Positions 8,618-16,589 are shown, numbered from the stretch's first letter. The stretch is 24,006 nt of DNA from an uncultured Prevotella sp. (GCA_900557255.1 USSA01000032.1:1-24006); one strand, 5' to 3'. Made by a program: numbers and translations. Notes: generated by a model from the sequence alone, not told the origin.

Positions 8618-8711
8618 TGCAACCGTAACACCATTGTCGCAGCTTCGTCAATGCCTTTCAATCTCATCGCAATCGCAATGTAATAATACTGCCGTACCTT
8701 TGCAACCGTAA
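8618..8711 (+). repeat. 12-bp direct repeat flanking the receptor promoter region
   Basis: TTGCAACCGTAA occurs at 8618-8629 and again at 8700-8711, 82 bp apart. The second copy overlaps the end of the proximal -7 box (8695-8702) and covers the expected transcription start. This arrangement would suit a repressor or activator binding site, but no regulator gene is adjacent to support it. Confidence 0.4.
8695..8702 (+). promoter_or_regulatory. Proximal -7 promoter element for the TonB receptor gene
   Basis: TACCTTTG at 8695-8702 matches TAnnTTTG and lies 25 nt before the ATG at 8728, so the leader would be about 18 nt. No TTG is at the -33 position, suggesting dependence on an activator. Confidence 0.5.
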
Positions 8712-8727
8712 TCAAACGATATAGGTT

Positions 8728-11544
8728 ATGAATGCTAAAAGGGGAATTATTGTATTAGGATTGCTCTCGGCGGCTAGCATGCCAACGTGGGCGCAACAGA
8801 TTAAGGGTGTGGTTATCGACAATAAATCGAAAGAGACACTCATCGGTGCAGTCGTCACTGTGGATGGAACCAACGTGAAGGCTATCACCAACATCGACGG
8901 AAACTTCCAGATTGATGGATTGGATAAAGACAAGAAATATACACTATATATTAACTATGTAGGATATAAGACTCAAAAAATTGACGGGGTTCAGGCGAAG
9001 GACGCAGACCAGGTGATCGCGCTGCAACCTGATGAACAGCAGCTGAAAGAGGTGACCGTTACCGCAGTGGAAAGGCGTAATACGGATGCGGCAATGATAC
9101 AGGTGGCCAAAAGCAGTCCCGTCATCGTGAGTAATGTTTCGGCACAGGAAATATCCAGAACTCAGGATACGAATGCGGGTGAGGTGATACGCCGAGTGCC
9201 AGGCGTGAGCCTCATCGACGATAAATTTGTGATGGTTCGCGGATTGTCACAGCGCTACAACAATGTGTGGGTGAATGGAGGAGCAGTGCCTAGTTCTGAG
9301 GCTGATTCCAGGGCATTCTCCTTCGACATCATCCCAAGTTCGCAGATTGACAACCTTACCATCGTGAAGTCGCCAACGGCTGAATATCCCGCTGATTACT
9401 CAGGCGGTTTCATCATCGTCAACACCAAGGAGATTCCGGCAGAAAACAGTTTCAACATCGCCGTGGGCGGAAACTGGAATACATCTTCTGCCTTCAAGGA
9501 CTTTTCTTACTCAAAAGGCTCCGGAACCGATTTCCTTGGGTTCGATAATGGCTTGAGAAACCTGAATGGGGGCATCCATGCTGCCTTGAATCCGCAGCTC
9601 GATGCCAACGGAAAACCGGTGGGCGATTATGCTACTTCGCTCCTGGGAAACGGACTCAACAACGATTGGCTCATCAAGAACAAGAAGCCTTTGGGCGACT
9701 TGAAACTGGCAGCCAGCCTGAACCAGCGCTGGATGCTCGGCGGAAGAACACTCGGCATGCTCGCCGCCCTGAACTATACCAACGAATACCGCACCTACGA
9801 GAACATGGAGAACAATCTCTATGGCATCTATGATGCGGCAAACGACAAGCCAAACTATCTTCGTCACTCTATTGACGATCAGTATAATAATAACGTGAGA
9901 CTCGGAGCAATGCTCAACTTCACCTTCCTTTCCAAGGACGGCAATCACAAGTATCAGCTCAAGAACATCTTCAACCAGTTGGCTACCAGCCGATATACCT
10001 GGCGTGATGGCGTGAGCGCCCAGTCGAACCTGGAGCGAAGCGCAGAGTATTACTACCGCAGTAGAACTACATATAACGGTCAGCTTACCGGTAAGCACAC
10101 CTTCACTAGCGATGCCCTTGACTGGAGTATCGGGTATGCGTATGCCAACCGCCATTTGCCTGACCGTCGTAGATACCTCATCGACGATGCTCTTGAATCG
10201 GGCGTTTATGCCCTGAGCACCGGCAACGACATATCCCGCGAGTGGACTCAACTCGACGAACACATTCTCTCTCTTGGTGTAAATGACAAGCACCACTTCA
10301 AGTTTGGCAACTTTGAGCCAGACTTGCAAGTGGGTGCCTACGGGGAGTATCGCAGCCGAGAATACCGGACCCGCAACTTCATCTACAACTGGAATGTTTC
10401 AGATAACAACCTGCCATCCGACTTCCGCCACAGCGACATCCCAACCCTGCTCTCCAGCGAGGCAAACATGGGTTACGACAAGCTGTATCTTCTGGAGGAA
10501 AAGCAGATGCGCAACAACTACCGCGGACACAACACCTTAGGCGCAGGATACCTGGCGTTGTCTCTCCCCTTTGGCAAACTCGGCATCCACGCCGGTGTCC
10601 GCTTCGAGCATAATGATATGGAACTCATCTCCAATTCCCGTGACTACGAGAAGAGTGAATCGAGCCGTCATTACAAGACCGATGATGTTTTTCCATCTCT
10701 CAATACAACATATAAGATCAACGACCAGCACCAGGTGCGACTGTCGTATGGCCGCAGTATTAACCGCCCAGAATTCCGTGAAGTATCGTCGTCGGTGTAT
10801 TACGACTTCGACCTTGCCAGCAATGTGCAGGGAAACACTGAGTTGAAGAACTGTTATGTCGATAACCTCGACCTGCGATATGAGTGGTATCCATCCCGTG
10901 GAGAGCTCATTTCGCTGGCAGTCTTCTACAAGCACTTCGATTCTCCTATCGAGTGGACCTATACGGTGGCTGGTGGCACAGACTTGATTTACTCTTACAA
11001 GAATGCGAAGAGTGCTAACAACTATGGTGTGGAGCTAGATATCAGAAAGAATCTCGGATTCATAGGATTGAAGGATTTCAGTTGGTCGTTTAACGGTGCT
11101 CTCATCAAGAGCAAGGTTCAGTTTGAGAAGGGAGCGAAGGAAGAAGACAGACCGATGCAGGGGCAGTCGCCATACCTTATCAACACCGGCATCTTCTATA
11201 AGAACGAGCCATTAAAGATGGATATCGCCCTGCTTTACAACCGCATAGGCAAGCGAATCATCGGTGTGGGCAGAAGTGAAGGAAGCACAGGCGATGACTC
11301 CAACGCCCGAGTGCCTCACAGCTACGAGATGCCCCGTAACACCATCGACTTCTCGCTGGCTAAGAAATTCGGAGACCATCTGGAGCTGAAGCTCAACGTA
11401 AGGGATCTTCTTGCAGAAAAGATATATTACAAGCAGTTTGCCGATGTAACGTATAGCGACGGAAGCAAGAAGGAAGTAGAAGAAATAGCAAGATGCTACA
11501 AGCCGGGCAGAAACATCGGTTTGCAGGCAATCTATAAATTTTAG
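8728..11544 (+). CDS. TonB-dependent outer membrane receptor (not SusC-type) with N-terminal regulatory-like domain
   Basis: The protein has 938 residues. These are a signal peptide (MNAKRGIIVLGLLSAASMPT, cleavage after TWA at 22), a carboxypeptidase-regulatory-like beta-sandwich (about 24-100, IKGVVIDNKSKETLIGAVVT), a TonB-box-like LKEVTVTA (106-113), a plug (about 125-235, with GEVIRRVPGVSL, VMVRGLSQRYNNVWVNG and YPADYSGGFIIVNTKE), and a barrel ending in LQAIYKF. It lacks the SusC plug signature and has no SusD partner. Its downstream neighbour is an Asp-rich surface lipoprotein 62 nt away, and the two probably form an operon ending at the terminator at 13210. It should be an energised importer of some nutrient or ion. 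The ligand cannot be read from the sequence. The start ATG has AGG a few bases upstream. Confidence 0.94.
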   Translation: MNAKRGIIVLGLLSAASMPTWAQQIKGVVIDNKSKETLIGAVVTVDGTNVKAITNIDGNFQIDGLDKDKKYTLYINYVGYKTQKIDGVQAKDADQVIALQPDEQQLKEVTVTAVERRNTDAAMIQVAKSSPVIVSNVSAQEISRTQDTNAGEVIRRVPGVSLIDDKFVMVRGLSQRYNNVWVNGGAVPSSEADSRAFSFDIIPSSQIDNLTIVKSPTAEYPADYSGGFIIVNTKEIPAENSFNIAVGGNWNTSSAFKDFSYSKGSGTDFLGFDNGLRNLNGGIHAALNPQLDANGKPVGDYATSLLGNGLNNDWLIKNKKPLGDLKLAASLNQRWMLGGRTLGMLAALNYTNEYRTYENMENNLYGIYDAANDKPNYLRHSIDDQYNNNVRLGAMLNFTFLSKDGNHKYQLKNIFNQLATSRYTWRDGVSAQSNLERSAEYYYRSRTTYNGQLTGKHTFTSDALDWSIGYAYANRHLPDRRRYLIDDALESGVYALSTGNDISREWTQLDEHILSLGVNDKHHFKFGNFEPDLQVGAYGEYRSREYRTRNFIYNWNVSDNNLPSDFRHSDIPTLLSSEANMGYDKLYLLEEKQMRNNYRGHNTLGAGYLALSLPFGKLGIHAGVRFEHNDMELISNSRDYEKSESSRHYKTDDVFPSLNTTYKINDQHQVRLSYGRSINRPEFREVSSSVYYDFDLASNVQGNTELKNCYVDNLDLRYEWYPSRGELISLAVFYKHFDSPIEWTYTVAGGTDLIYSYKNAKSANNYGVELDIRKNLGFIGLKDFSWSFNGALIKSKVQFEKGAKEEDRPMQGQSPYLINTGIFYKNEPLKMDIALLYNRIGKRIIGVGRSEGSTGDDSNARVPHSYEMPRNTIDFSLAKKFGDHLELKLNVRDLLAEKIYYKQFADVTYSDGSKKEVEEIARCYKPGRNIGLQAIYKF

Positions 11545-11606
11545 AGACTATCCGTAGAATTTCAAGAAAGATAATATTAGATATTTGTTTAATAAAACAG
11601 GAAACA

Positions 11607-13136
11607 ATGATGAACAAGATGTATTTTTTAGGATGCATGGGCATCCTCGCAGCATCTGCCATGTTGAGCAGCTGCAGCAGTGACAATGACGATCCAACTC
11701 CTTCTCCAAATCCTGGATCAGGAGTAGTTTACAAGTGGACAACCAATGGTGGCTTGAAGGCTTGCGACCACATCCTCTTCGGAACAGATGACAAGGAAAA
11801 CGCCAACGGAACACAGATTGGCAACGGCGACCAGGAATTCGTCTTCACAGGCAAGCAGACTTTGAAGAAAGGTACTTATCTCCTCAAGGGATGGGTATAT
11901 ATTGCAGATGGTGCTGAGCTTACCATCGAGCCGGGAACTATCATCAAGGGCGACAAGCAGAGCAAGGCGGCACTCATCGCAGAGCGTGGCGGCAAGCTCA
12001 TCGCCAAGGGTACAGCCACAGAGCCTATCGTCTTTACATCTGAAGAGGCTGCCGGTAGCAGAAAGCCTGGCGACTGGGGTGGCATCATTCTCTGCGGCAA
12101 GGCTAAGAACAACCAGACTGAGCAGCAGATAGAGGGTGGTCCTCGTACCAAGCATGGTGGCGCAGATGATGCTGACAACTCAGGAGCCTTGAGTTATGTA
12201 CGCATTGAGTTTGCCGGTTATCCATTCCAGAAGGATAAGGAGATTAATGGTTTAACCTTAGGTTCTGTAGGTTCAGGCACAGAGATTGACCACGTTCAGG
12301 TATCTTATTCCAATGATGATTCCTTCGAGTGGTTTGGCGGTACAGTAAACTGCAAGTATCTCGTAGCCTACAAGGGCTGGGATGATGATTTCGATACCGA
12401 TAACGGTTTCTCAGGAAAGGTGCAGTATGGTCTTTCTCTGCGCGACAGCAAGATAGCCGATACCTCTCAGAGCAACGGTTTCGAGAGCGACAACTGTGCT
12501 GATGGTGCTACCGTGGCTCCTCGTACCAAGGCAACCTTCTCTAACATCACCTTCGTAGGTCCTAAAGTATTGGATTCTAAGTTCCAGAACACCACAGATT
12601 ATATCACTGCCGGAGCATACAATCCAAACAATGGTTCAGCTCTCGGCAAGTTCCAGTCAGCCATGCAGATTCGTCGTTCTTCTAACCTCAACTGCATCAA
12701 CTCTGTAGCCTTAGGCTGGCCTATCGGGTTGATTGTTGATGGTGAGAAGGGTGAAACCGTGAAGGATGCCAAGGATGGCAAGTTCAAGCTTCAGAATGTA
12801 TATTTCGCAGGTATGGATGCCGTTGGTACTGATGCCAACAAGAAGTATGAGGATTATCTCTACGATGCAGCGAACAAGAAGGATATCGACAAGAATCAGA
12901 AGTCATACAGCAACACCTTCTTCTTCTCAGAGCAGAGCAACAAGTATTTTGATTCATGGACTTCATTGGTTGGTGCAGATGGTTATACTCCTATCGCAGG
13001 AAGCCCATTGCTTGGTGCCGCAAGTTTCACTGGCTGGACAGGTTTCGACACCGTAACCTACATCGGAGCCTTCGATGGCAGCAACAACTGGATGAGCGGT
13101 TGGACCAACTTCGACCCTCAGAATGCAAAGTACTAG
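11607..13136 (+). CDS. Surface lipoprotein, Asp-rich parallel beta-helix type, partner of the TonB receptor
   Basis: This 509-residue protein starts MMNKMYFLGCMGILAASAML; either of the first two ATGs could be used. The lipobox is AMLSSC, cysteine 23, followed by SSDNDD, a good Bacteroidetes surface-export signal. The body has short repeating strands of the right-handed beta-helix kind: AELTIEPGTIIKGD at about 104-116, GDWGGIILCGKA at 155-166, and YVRIEFAG at 197-204. Acidic loops follow: NDDSFEWFGG at 236-245, WDDDFDTDNGFSG at 258-270, and NGFESDN at 290-296. The acidic loops could bind calcium or other cations; this is inference. I recall the family as widespread in Bacteroidetes, usually beside a TonB receptor, and sometimes carrying loose automatic names. 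No catalytic residues can be identified. Its likely role is capture of a ligand for the receptor encoded just upstream. Confidence 0.88.
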   Translation: MMNKMYFLGCMGILAASAMLSSCSSDNDDPTPSPNPGSGVVYKWTTNGGLKACDHILFGTDDKENANGTQIGNGDQEFVFTGKQTLKKGTYLLKGWVYIADGAELTIEPGTIIKGDKQSKAALIAERGGKLIAKGTATEPIVFTSEEAAGSRKPGDWGGIILCGKAKNNQTEQQIEGGPRTKHGGADDADNSGALSYVRIEFAGYPFQKDKEINGLTLGSVGSGTEIDHVQVSYSNDDSFEWFGGTVNCKYLVAYKGWDDDFDTDNGFSGKVQYGLSLRDSKIADTSQSNGFESDNCADGATVAPRTKATFSNITFVGPKVLDSKFQNTTDYITAGAYNPNNGSALGKFQSAMQIRRSSNLNCINSVALGWPIGLIVDGEKGETVKDAKDGKFKLQNVYFAGMDAVGTDANKKYEDYLYDAANKKDIDKNQKSYSNTFFFSEQSNKYFDSWTSLVGADGYTPIAGSPLLGAASFTGWTGFDTVTYIGAFDGSNNWMSGWTNFDPQNAKY

Positions 13137-13209
13137 AAAAAGATTAGTACCAGAACAAGAATTAGAATCGCTAATTTCTATTTTGACTATAAGGTTTTCT
13201 TTTATTGGG

Positions 13210-13242
13210 GCATGGCGCAGTGATTTGCGCCATGCTTTTTTT
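13210..13242 (+). terminator. Strong intrinsic terminator after the receptor/lipoprotein operon
   Basis: A perfect 10-bp stem GCATGGCGCA (13210-13219) and TGCGCCATGC (13226-13235) with a 6-nt loop is followed by seven T residues (13236-13242). It lies 73 nt after the stop codon at 13136. Confidence 0.93.
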
Positions 13243-13320
13243 GTAGTATGGAGAAAAATGAGGCAATAGCATTTTTTGTAACAGTTCAAAAAACAGAGAA
13301 GCATCGTGAAATATTAGTCA

Positions 13321-13451
13321 TATATTTGCAGTAAAGATGATGACCTACAATCCCTATCTCTTCTAAGGAAGTAACCATGAAGGTTGATGAAAAAAAGCAA
13401 CTTCAAACAACATCTCTCCATTTTTATTTTTTTATCACAAAAAAAGAATGA
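13321..13451 (+). other. Unexplained stretch with a promoter-like box and two tiny ORFs
   Basis: TATATTTG at 13321-13328 matches the -7 consensus without a good -33. Nine codons follow at 13337-13366 (MMTYNPYLF). A 24-codon ORF then runs 13377-13451, starting MKVDEKKQLQTTSLHFYFF, with AAGGAAG placed 4 nt before its ATG. Neither product is recognised. They may be spurious, or the 5' stub of a lost gene like the one at 13505. The rest of 13243-13468 shows nothing further. Confidence 0.2.
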
Positions 13452-13468
13452 TATTGCGAAGAAATAGC

Positions 13469-13476
13469 TATCTTTG
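13469..13476 (+). promoter_or_regulatory. -7 promoter element upstream of the WYL remnant and pabBC
   Basis: TATCTTTG fully matches TAnnTTTG. Transcription would begin near 13483, 22 nt before the ATG of the regulator remnant at 13505 and about 98 nt before the pabB ATG at 13581. No clear TTG lies at -33. It is the only visible promoter for pabBC. Confidence 0.5.
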
Positions 13477-13504
13477 CAATATTATATAATAAAATCGCAT
13501 AAGT

Positions 13505-13576
13505 ATGCCAACAAACAAGAATGCTCAACAAAGATATAAGATACTGGACAGATGTTTCAGTAACATTAAAATGTAA
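13505..13576 (+). pseudogene. 5' remnant of a WYL-type transcriptional regulator gene
   Basis: ATG at 13505 opens 23 codons reading MPTNKNAQQRYKILDRCFSN and then IKM before TAA at 13574-13576. The first twenty residues are the characteristic opening of Bacteroidetes WYL-domain regulators (MPxNKNAxxRYKILDRCF), which normally run to about 300 residues; here the rest of the helix-turn-helix and the whole WYL domain are missing. It has its own upstream TATCTTTG box. Its stop lies 4 nt before the pabB ATG, so it now acts as a short leader ORF for pabB. The most likely history is a deletion or rearrangement joining a regulator's promoter and 5' end to pabB. The family match is from memory of N-termini, not a search. 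The alternative is a chance leader peptide. Confidence 0.6.
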
Positions 13577-13580
13577 GACA

Positions 13581-14570
13581 ATGAAACAAAATATTATAGA
13601 CCGTATCAATCATTTGGCTAACAAAAAGGAGCCTTTCCTTTTTGTCGTCAACTATGCAGGTTCGGAAGCATACATACGGAAGCTGTCTGAAATAGCTATC
13701 GATGAATGCCTTTATGACTTTGAGGGTATAACCAATGTAAAACGGCAGTCACTCTCTTCGGTTACCAAGCATCCGACGTGGAAAGTGTTTGAGCCAAATT
13801 TTGAAGATTACACGAAAAGTTTTGAAACTGTCAAAAGCAACATCCTGCGTGGAAACTGTTATCTTGCCAACCTTACTTGTAAGGTGGCTGTGGACTGCAA
13901 CCTTACGTTGGAGGACATCTTCCTACGTGCTAAAGGCAAGTATAAGATTCTACTAAAAGACAATAATAGCAATAGGCAGTTCGTGTGTTTCTCGCCGGAA
14001 ACATTCGTGAGGATAAAGAACGGAATGATATTTTCTTATCCGATGAAAGGAACCATTGACGCGTCCTTACCCGAAGCAGAGCAAGTGTTGATGAGCGACA
14101 AAAAAGAAGCTGCCGAACATGCTACCATTGTAGATCTGATTCGAAATGACCTTAGCCGTGTGGCGGAGCATGTAAGGGTGGATAAATACCGTTATATTGA
14201 TGTGCTCCATACCAATAAGGGGAATATTCTCCAGACCAGTTCCGAAATAAGCGGCAAGTTGCCAACTGGTTATCAAAAGCACATCGGAAACATATTGGAT
14301 GCAATGTTGCCCGCAGGTTCCATAACAGGTGCGCCAAAGGACAAGACTATGGAAATAATCCATGAGGCGGAAGGCTATGACCGTGGATTCTATACAGGAG
14401 TCATGGGTATATATAATAATGGTGAACTCAACTCGGCTGTAATGATACGCTTTCTTGAAAATGACGGTCTGGGAACGTATTTCAAGGCAGGAGGAGGCAT
14501 TACTTCGAAGAGTGATTGCAGTAAAGAATACGAGGAAGTGTTACAAAAAGTGTATCTTCCTTTTGAATAG
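13581..14570 (+). CDS. pabB: Aminodeoxychorismate synthase component I (PabB), short form
   Basis: The protein converts chorismate plus ammonia to 4-amino-4-deoxychorismate, the first step of p-aminobenzoate and folate synthesis. It is 329 residues from ATG 13581. An in-frame ATG at 13521 would add 20 residues, but that stretch lies out of frame within the WYL remnant, so I chose the later start. Chorismate-binding motifs are clear: NCYLANLTCKV (92-102), PMKGTID with Lys156 at the position used by PabB enzymes, TIVDLIRNDLSRVAE (182-196), PAGSITGAPKDKTMEII (244-260), and GGGITSKSDCSKEYEEV (304-320). It lacks the N-terminal TrpE_N-like region of the ~450-residue E. coli enzyme, as is usual for Bacteroidetes homologues. 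It needs a glutaminase partner (PabA/TrpG), which is not in this window. pabC follows after 13 nt. Confidence 0.93.
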   Translation: MKQNIIDRINHLANKKEPFLFVVNYAGSEAYIRKLSEIAIDECLYDFEGITNVKRQSLSSVTKHPTWKVFEPNFEDYTKSFETVKSNILRGNCYLANLTCKVAVDCNLTLEDIFLRAKGKYKILLKDNNSNRQFVCFSPETFVRIKNGMIFSYPMKGTIDASLPEAEQVLMSDKKEAAEHATIVDLIRNDLSRVAEHVRVDKYRYIDVLHTNKGNILQTSSEISGKLPTGYQKHIGNILDAMLPAGSITGAPKDKTMEIIHEAEGYDRGFYTGVMGIYNNGELNSAVMIRFLENDGLGTYFKAGGGITSKSDCSKEYEEVLQKVYLPFE

Positions 14571-14583
14571 AATAGATTTTAAT

Positions 14584-15189
14584 ATGGCACAGCAATTCGT
14601 AGAGACAATAAAAATTGTGAATGGAAAGACACAAGCTCTTGCATACCATCAGGAAAGAATGGAAAGAACGATCTGTAAGTTCTTTCCTTCATTATGCAAT
14701 GCGTCCATGCCTTCATTGGAAAAACTGATAAATCCAACGGAAAGTATGGATTTTTACAAGGCGAGAGTGGTGTATGGCAAACAAGGAGTTGAAGCAGTAG
14801 AATATGCTCCGTATTTTATTCGAAACATAAACTCCCTTCAAGTGGTCGCAGACGACACGATAACGTATGGCTACAAAAGTACCGACCGCAGTCGCCTCAA
14901 TGCCTTGGTCGCACAGAAAGGAAACTGTGACGACATCATCATCGTCAAACATGGACTTTTAACGGATACCTCATTCACGAACCTTGCCATATTTGACGGC
15001 AAACATTGGGTGACTCCCAGGCATCCCTTATTGCCAGGCACAAAAAGAGCCGCACTATTGGACAAGGGAATGATACAAAAAGCAGATATTACATTGGAAG
15101 ATTTGCGAAATGCCAACAAGGTAAGTCTTTTTAATGCGATGATTGACTTTGGTGAAATAGAAATAGCAATAGAGAATGTCCACTTTTGA
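14584..15189 (+). CDS. pabC: Aminotransferase class IV, probable 4-amino-4-deoxychorismate lyase (PabC)
   Basis: This is probably the PLP enzyme that cleaves aminodeoxychorismate to p-aminobenzoate and pyruvate, completing the step begun by PabB encoded 13 nt upstream. It has 201 residues from ATG 14584 (MAQQFVETIKIVNG). The likely PLP lysine is Lys98 in TYGYKSTDRSRLN. The cofactor phosphate and substrate region is LLTDTSFTNLAIFDGKHW (125-142), where Asp replaces the more common Glu, followed by TPRHPLLPGTKRAALL. It is shorter than E. coli PabC (269 residues), matching compact Bacteroidetes versions that lack much of the N-terminal domain. Class IV enzymes also include branched-chain and D-amino acid aminotransferases; the pabB neighbour decides the call. 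A long inverted repeat overlaps its stop codon. Confidence 0.88.
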   Translation: MAQQFVETIKIVNGKTQALAYHQERMERTICKFFPSLCNASMPSLEKLINPTESMDFYKARVVYGKQGVEAVEYAPYFIRNINSLQVVADDTITYGYKSTDRSRLNALVAQKGNCDDIIIVKHGLLTDTSFTNLAIFDGKHWVTPRHPLLPGTKRAALLDKGMIQKADITLEDLRNANKVSLFNAMIDFGEIEIAIENVHF

Positions 15190-15206
15190 ACATTCTCTAT
15201 TTCTTC
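15168..15206 (+). terminator. Probable terminator of pabBC, overlapping the pabC stop codon
   Basis: A perfect 12-bp inverted repeat, AATAGAGAATGT (15168-15179) and ACATTCTCTATT (15190-15201), has a 10-nt loop that contains the pabC TGA (15187-15189). The tail TCTTC is only weakly T-rich, so termination may be partial. It also lies between converging transcription units. The stretch from here to 15297 shows nothing else. Confidence 0.55.
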
Positions 15207-15297
15207 TGATATACAAGATATTTTATGGTTGTAGTGAACATGGCTACTAAAATTATTGCAAATTTCTTGGTGGTTTCGAGAAAACGCCATTGAGGTT

Positions 15298-16399
15298 CTA
15301 ACACCTCCACAGATATTCATCATATTGCTTGCGCACATTGTTGTTCGGAATTCCGGGTATAAGCTTTGTTCCTCTCGTAGCCTTGATGGTAAGCATGCCA
15401 TAATAAAACAGCAGGCTTGGAAATACTTGCGGGTCTGTTATCATTCTTGCAGGGAAGGTGTCATAGAGTGTAGTCACAATCTCTCCTTTCTCGGCAATCG
15501 TGCGAATCACGCCCTTTCGGTCGCCATCTAGCTTGTCGAGCTGGATGAGCTTTTTCATCTTGTTATAGTCGGTCTTGGTGTTAGGGTCTATCATCGTTGG
15601 CATTGGCTGCAATTTCGCCCTTTTCCTTATAATAGTTGAACATCAGATAGACATCTTCTGTAGAAAATCCTAACATCTGGTTGAATTGCTTCTTGGTGGA
15701 TATATGCCATCCGATGTTGAAACCGCTGGTTACATCATCGAGCGTCACAGGACTCACACCCGTCATAAAGATACGTTCAAACGAACCTTTGAATTTCTTG
15801 AAGATATCACGATAGAAATCCTCAGCATGGGTAATGGCACGATTTACTCCTTCACCCTGCTCGTTGAGCACCGTGTTGGTGAAGTTGTCATATTCGTCAA
15901 TGATGAGATAGGTACGAAGATTCAGCTTCTTTGATTCGTCGTTGATAAGTATCAACTTGTCTACGGCGTCTTCCGCCTCGAAGACCTTCTTTACAAAATC
16001 CTCCGAATAGTATTGACGGTAGACATCCACAAAACTATCCAGCTTTACTTTGCAATAACGGTTAAACTAGTCTTCCAGCTGGTCGATACGTCCGCCTACT
16101 TGCGAAAAATCAAGATAGAGAACCAGATATTTGCCTTGAAGGGGAGTAGGATTCTTGCCAATCCACAGATTGCCGAACAGATCCTTGAACTTATCCTTCA
16201 TGTTACAGTCATAATAAGCTTGGAGCATACTGATGAATACGCTCTTGCCAAAACGGCGAGGACGGATAAAGAAGAGGTTTACCACCTCATCTTCCAATGC
16301 TGGCAAATACATCGTCTTGTCCACATAGTAATTGTTTTGCTCTATGATTTGTACGAAGTCATTGCGTCCATAAGGTATTTTTTTAGTATCTTGCTTCAT
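15298..16399 (-). pseudogene. Decayed AAA-ATPase-like gene (PF09820 type) with lost C-terminal nuclease-like domain
   Basis: Read from ATG 16399 (MKQDTKKIPYGRNDFVQII) it matches the Bacteroidetes family with an AAA-ATPase-like domain followed by a PD-(D/E)XK-like domain. Visible are YYVDKTMYLPALE, the Walker A-like FFIRPRRFGKSVFISML, NLWIGKNPTPLQGKY, the Walker B-like TYLIIDEYDNFTN, FKGSFERIFMTGVSPVTLDD and FNQMLGFSTEDV. It is broken three ways. TAG at 16067-16069 interrupts the frame after QLED, and the same frame then continues FNRYCKVKLDSFVD. Near 15600 an apparent internal deletion with frameshift joins EKGEIAAN to MIDPNTKTDYNKMKK, skipping the usual region around WYDNY. Finally the 3' part after IPGIPNNNVRKQYDEYL is missing. 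The function of intact members is not established; addiction or defence roles are speculation. I infer it makes no working protein. Confidence 0.85.
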
Positions 16400-16426
16400 A
16401 TCTCCAGTATTACTTGTAATTTTGTG

Positions 16427-16457
16427 CAAAGATACAACTTAAGGGAATAATACCAAA
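16427..16457 (-). promoter_or_regulatory. Intact promoter of the AAA-ATPase-like pseudogene
   Basis: On the minus strand TTTG (16457-16454) is followed after 19 nt by TATCTTTG (16434-16427), a full Bacteroidetes consensus. Transcription would start near 16420, about 20 nt before ATG 16399. This start rules out the upstream in-frame ATG at 16429. Confidence 0.65.
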
Positions 16458-16532
16458 GAAAAACGTTTTTTCTCGGTAATCTGCAGAAAACAACATTCCT
16501 GGTAGATACTCATACATTCGTATCTGGATGGT

Positions 16533-16589
16533 CCCTATATATAATAAGGTGTAGGACCGCCAATCTCCCCTATATATAATAAGGTGTAG
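16533..16589. repeat. Two perfect 22-bp direct repeats at 35-bp spacing
   Basis: The sequence CCCTATATATAATAAGG plus TGTAG is present at 16533-16554 and again at 16568-16589. The first copy is bracketed by GTCC and GGAC, so it can form a small stem. There are only two units and the 13-bp spacer is too short for CRISPR. The repeats lie between the pseudogene promoter and the surface-lipoprotein promoter. Possible roles are a regulator binding site, a recombination site or a dispersed repeat. Confidence 0.6.

Noticed and set aside
8498..8727. Cobalamin or other riboswitch before the TonB receptor
   Set aside because: No conserved cobalamin (GCCACTG) or other riboswitch core was seen in the leader.
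9511..10329. 272-codon minus-strand ORF inside the TonB receptor gene
   Set aside because: It is antisense to a clear receptor barrel, has Val/Ile-rich translation typical of a reversed frame, and has no promoter or recognised motif.
13521..13580. 20-residue N-terminal extension of PabB
   Set aside because: It overlaps the WYL remnant in another frame and does not resemble PabB; the ATG at 13581 gives the standard start.
14455..14583. 43-residue N-terminal extension of PabC inside the end of pabB
   Set aside because: It is out of frame within conserved pabB sequence; ATG 14584 gives a normal class IV N-terminus 13 nt after pabB.
16533..16589. CRISPR array
   Set aside because: There are only two repeats with a 13-bp spacer and no cas genes.
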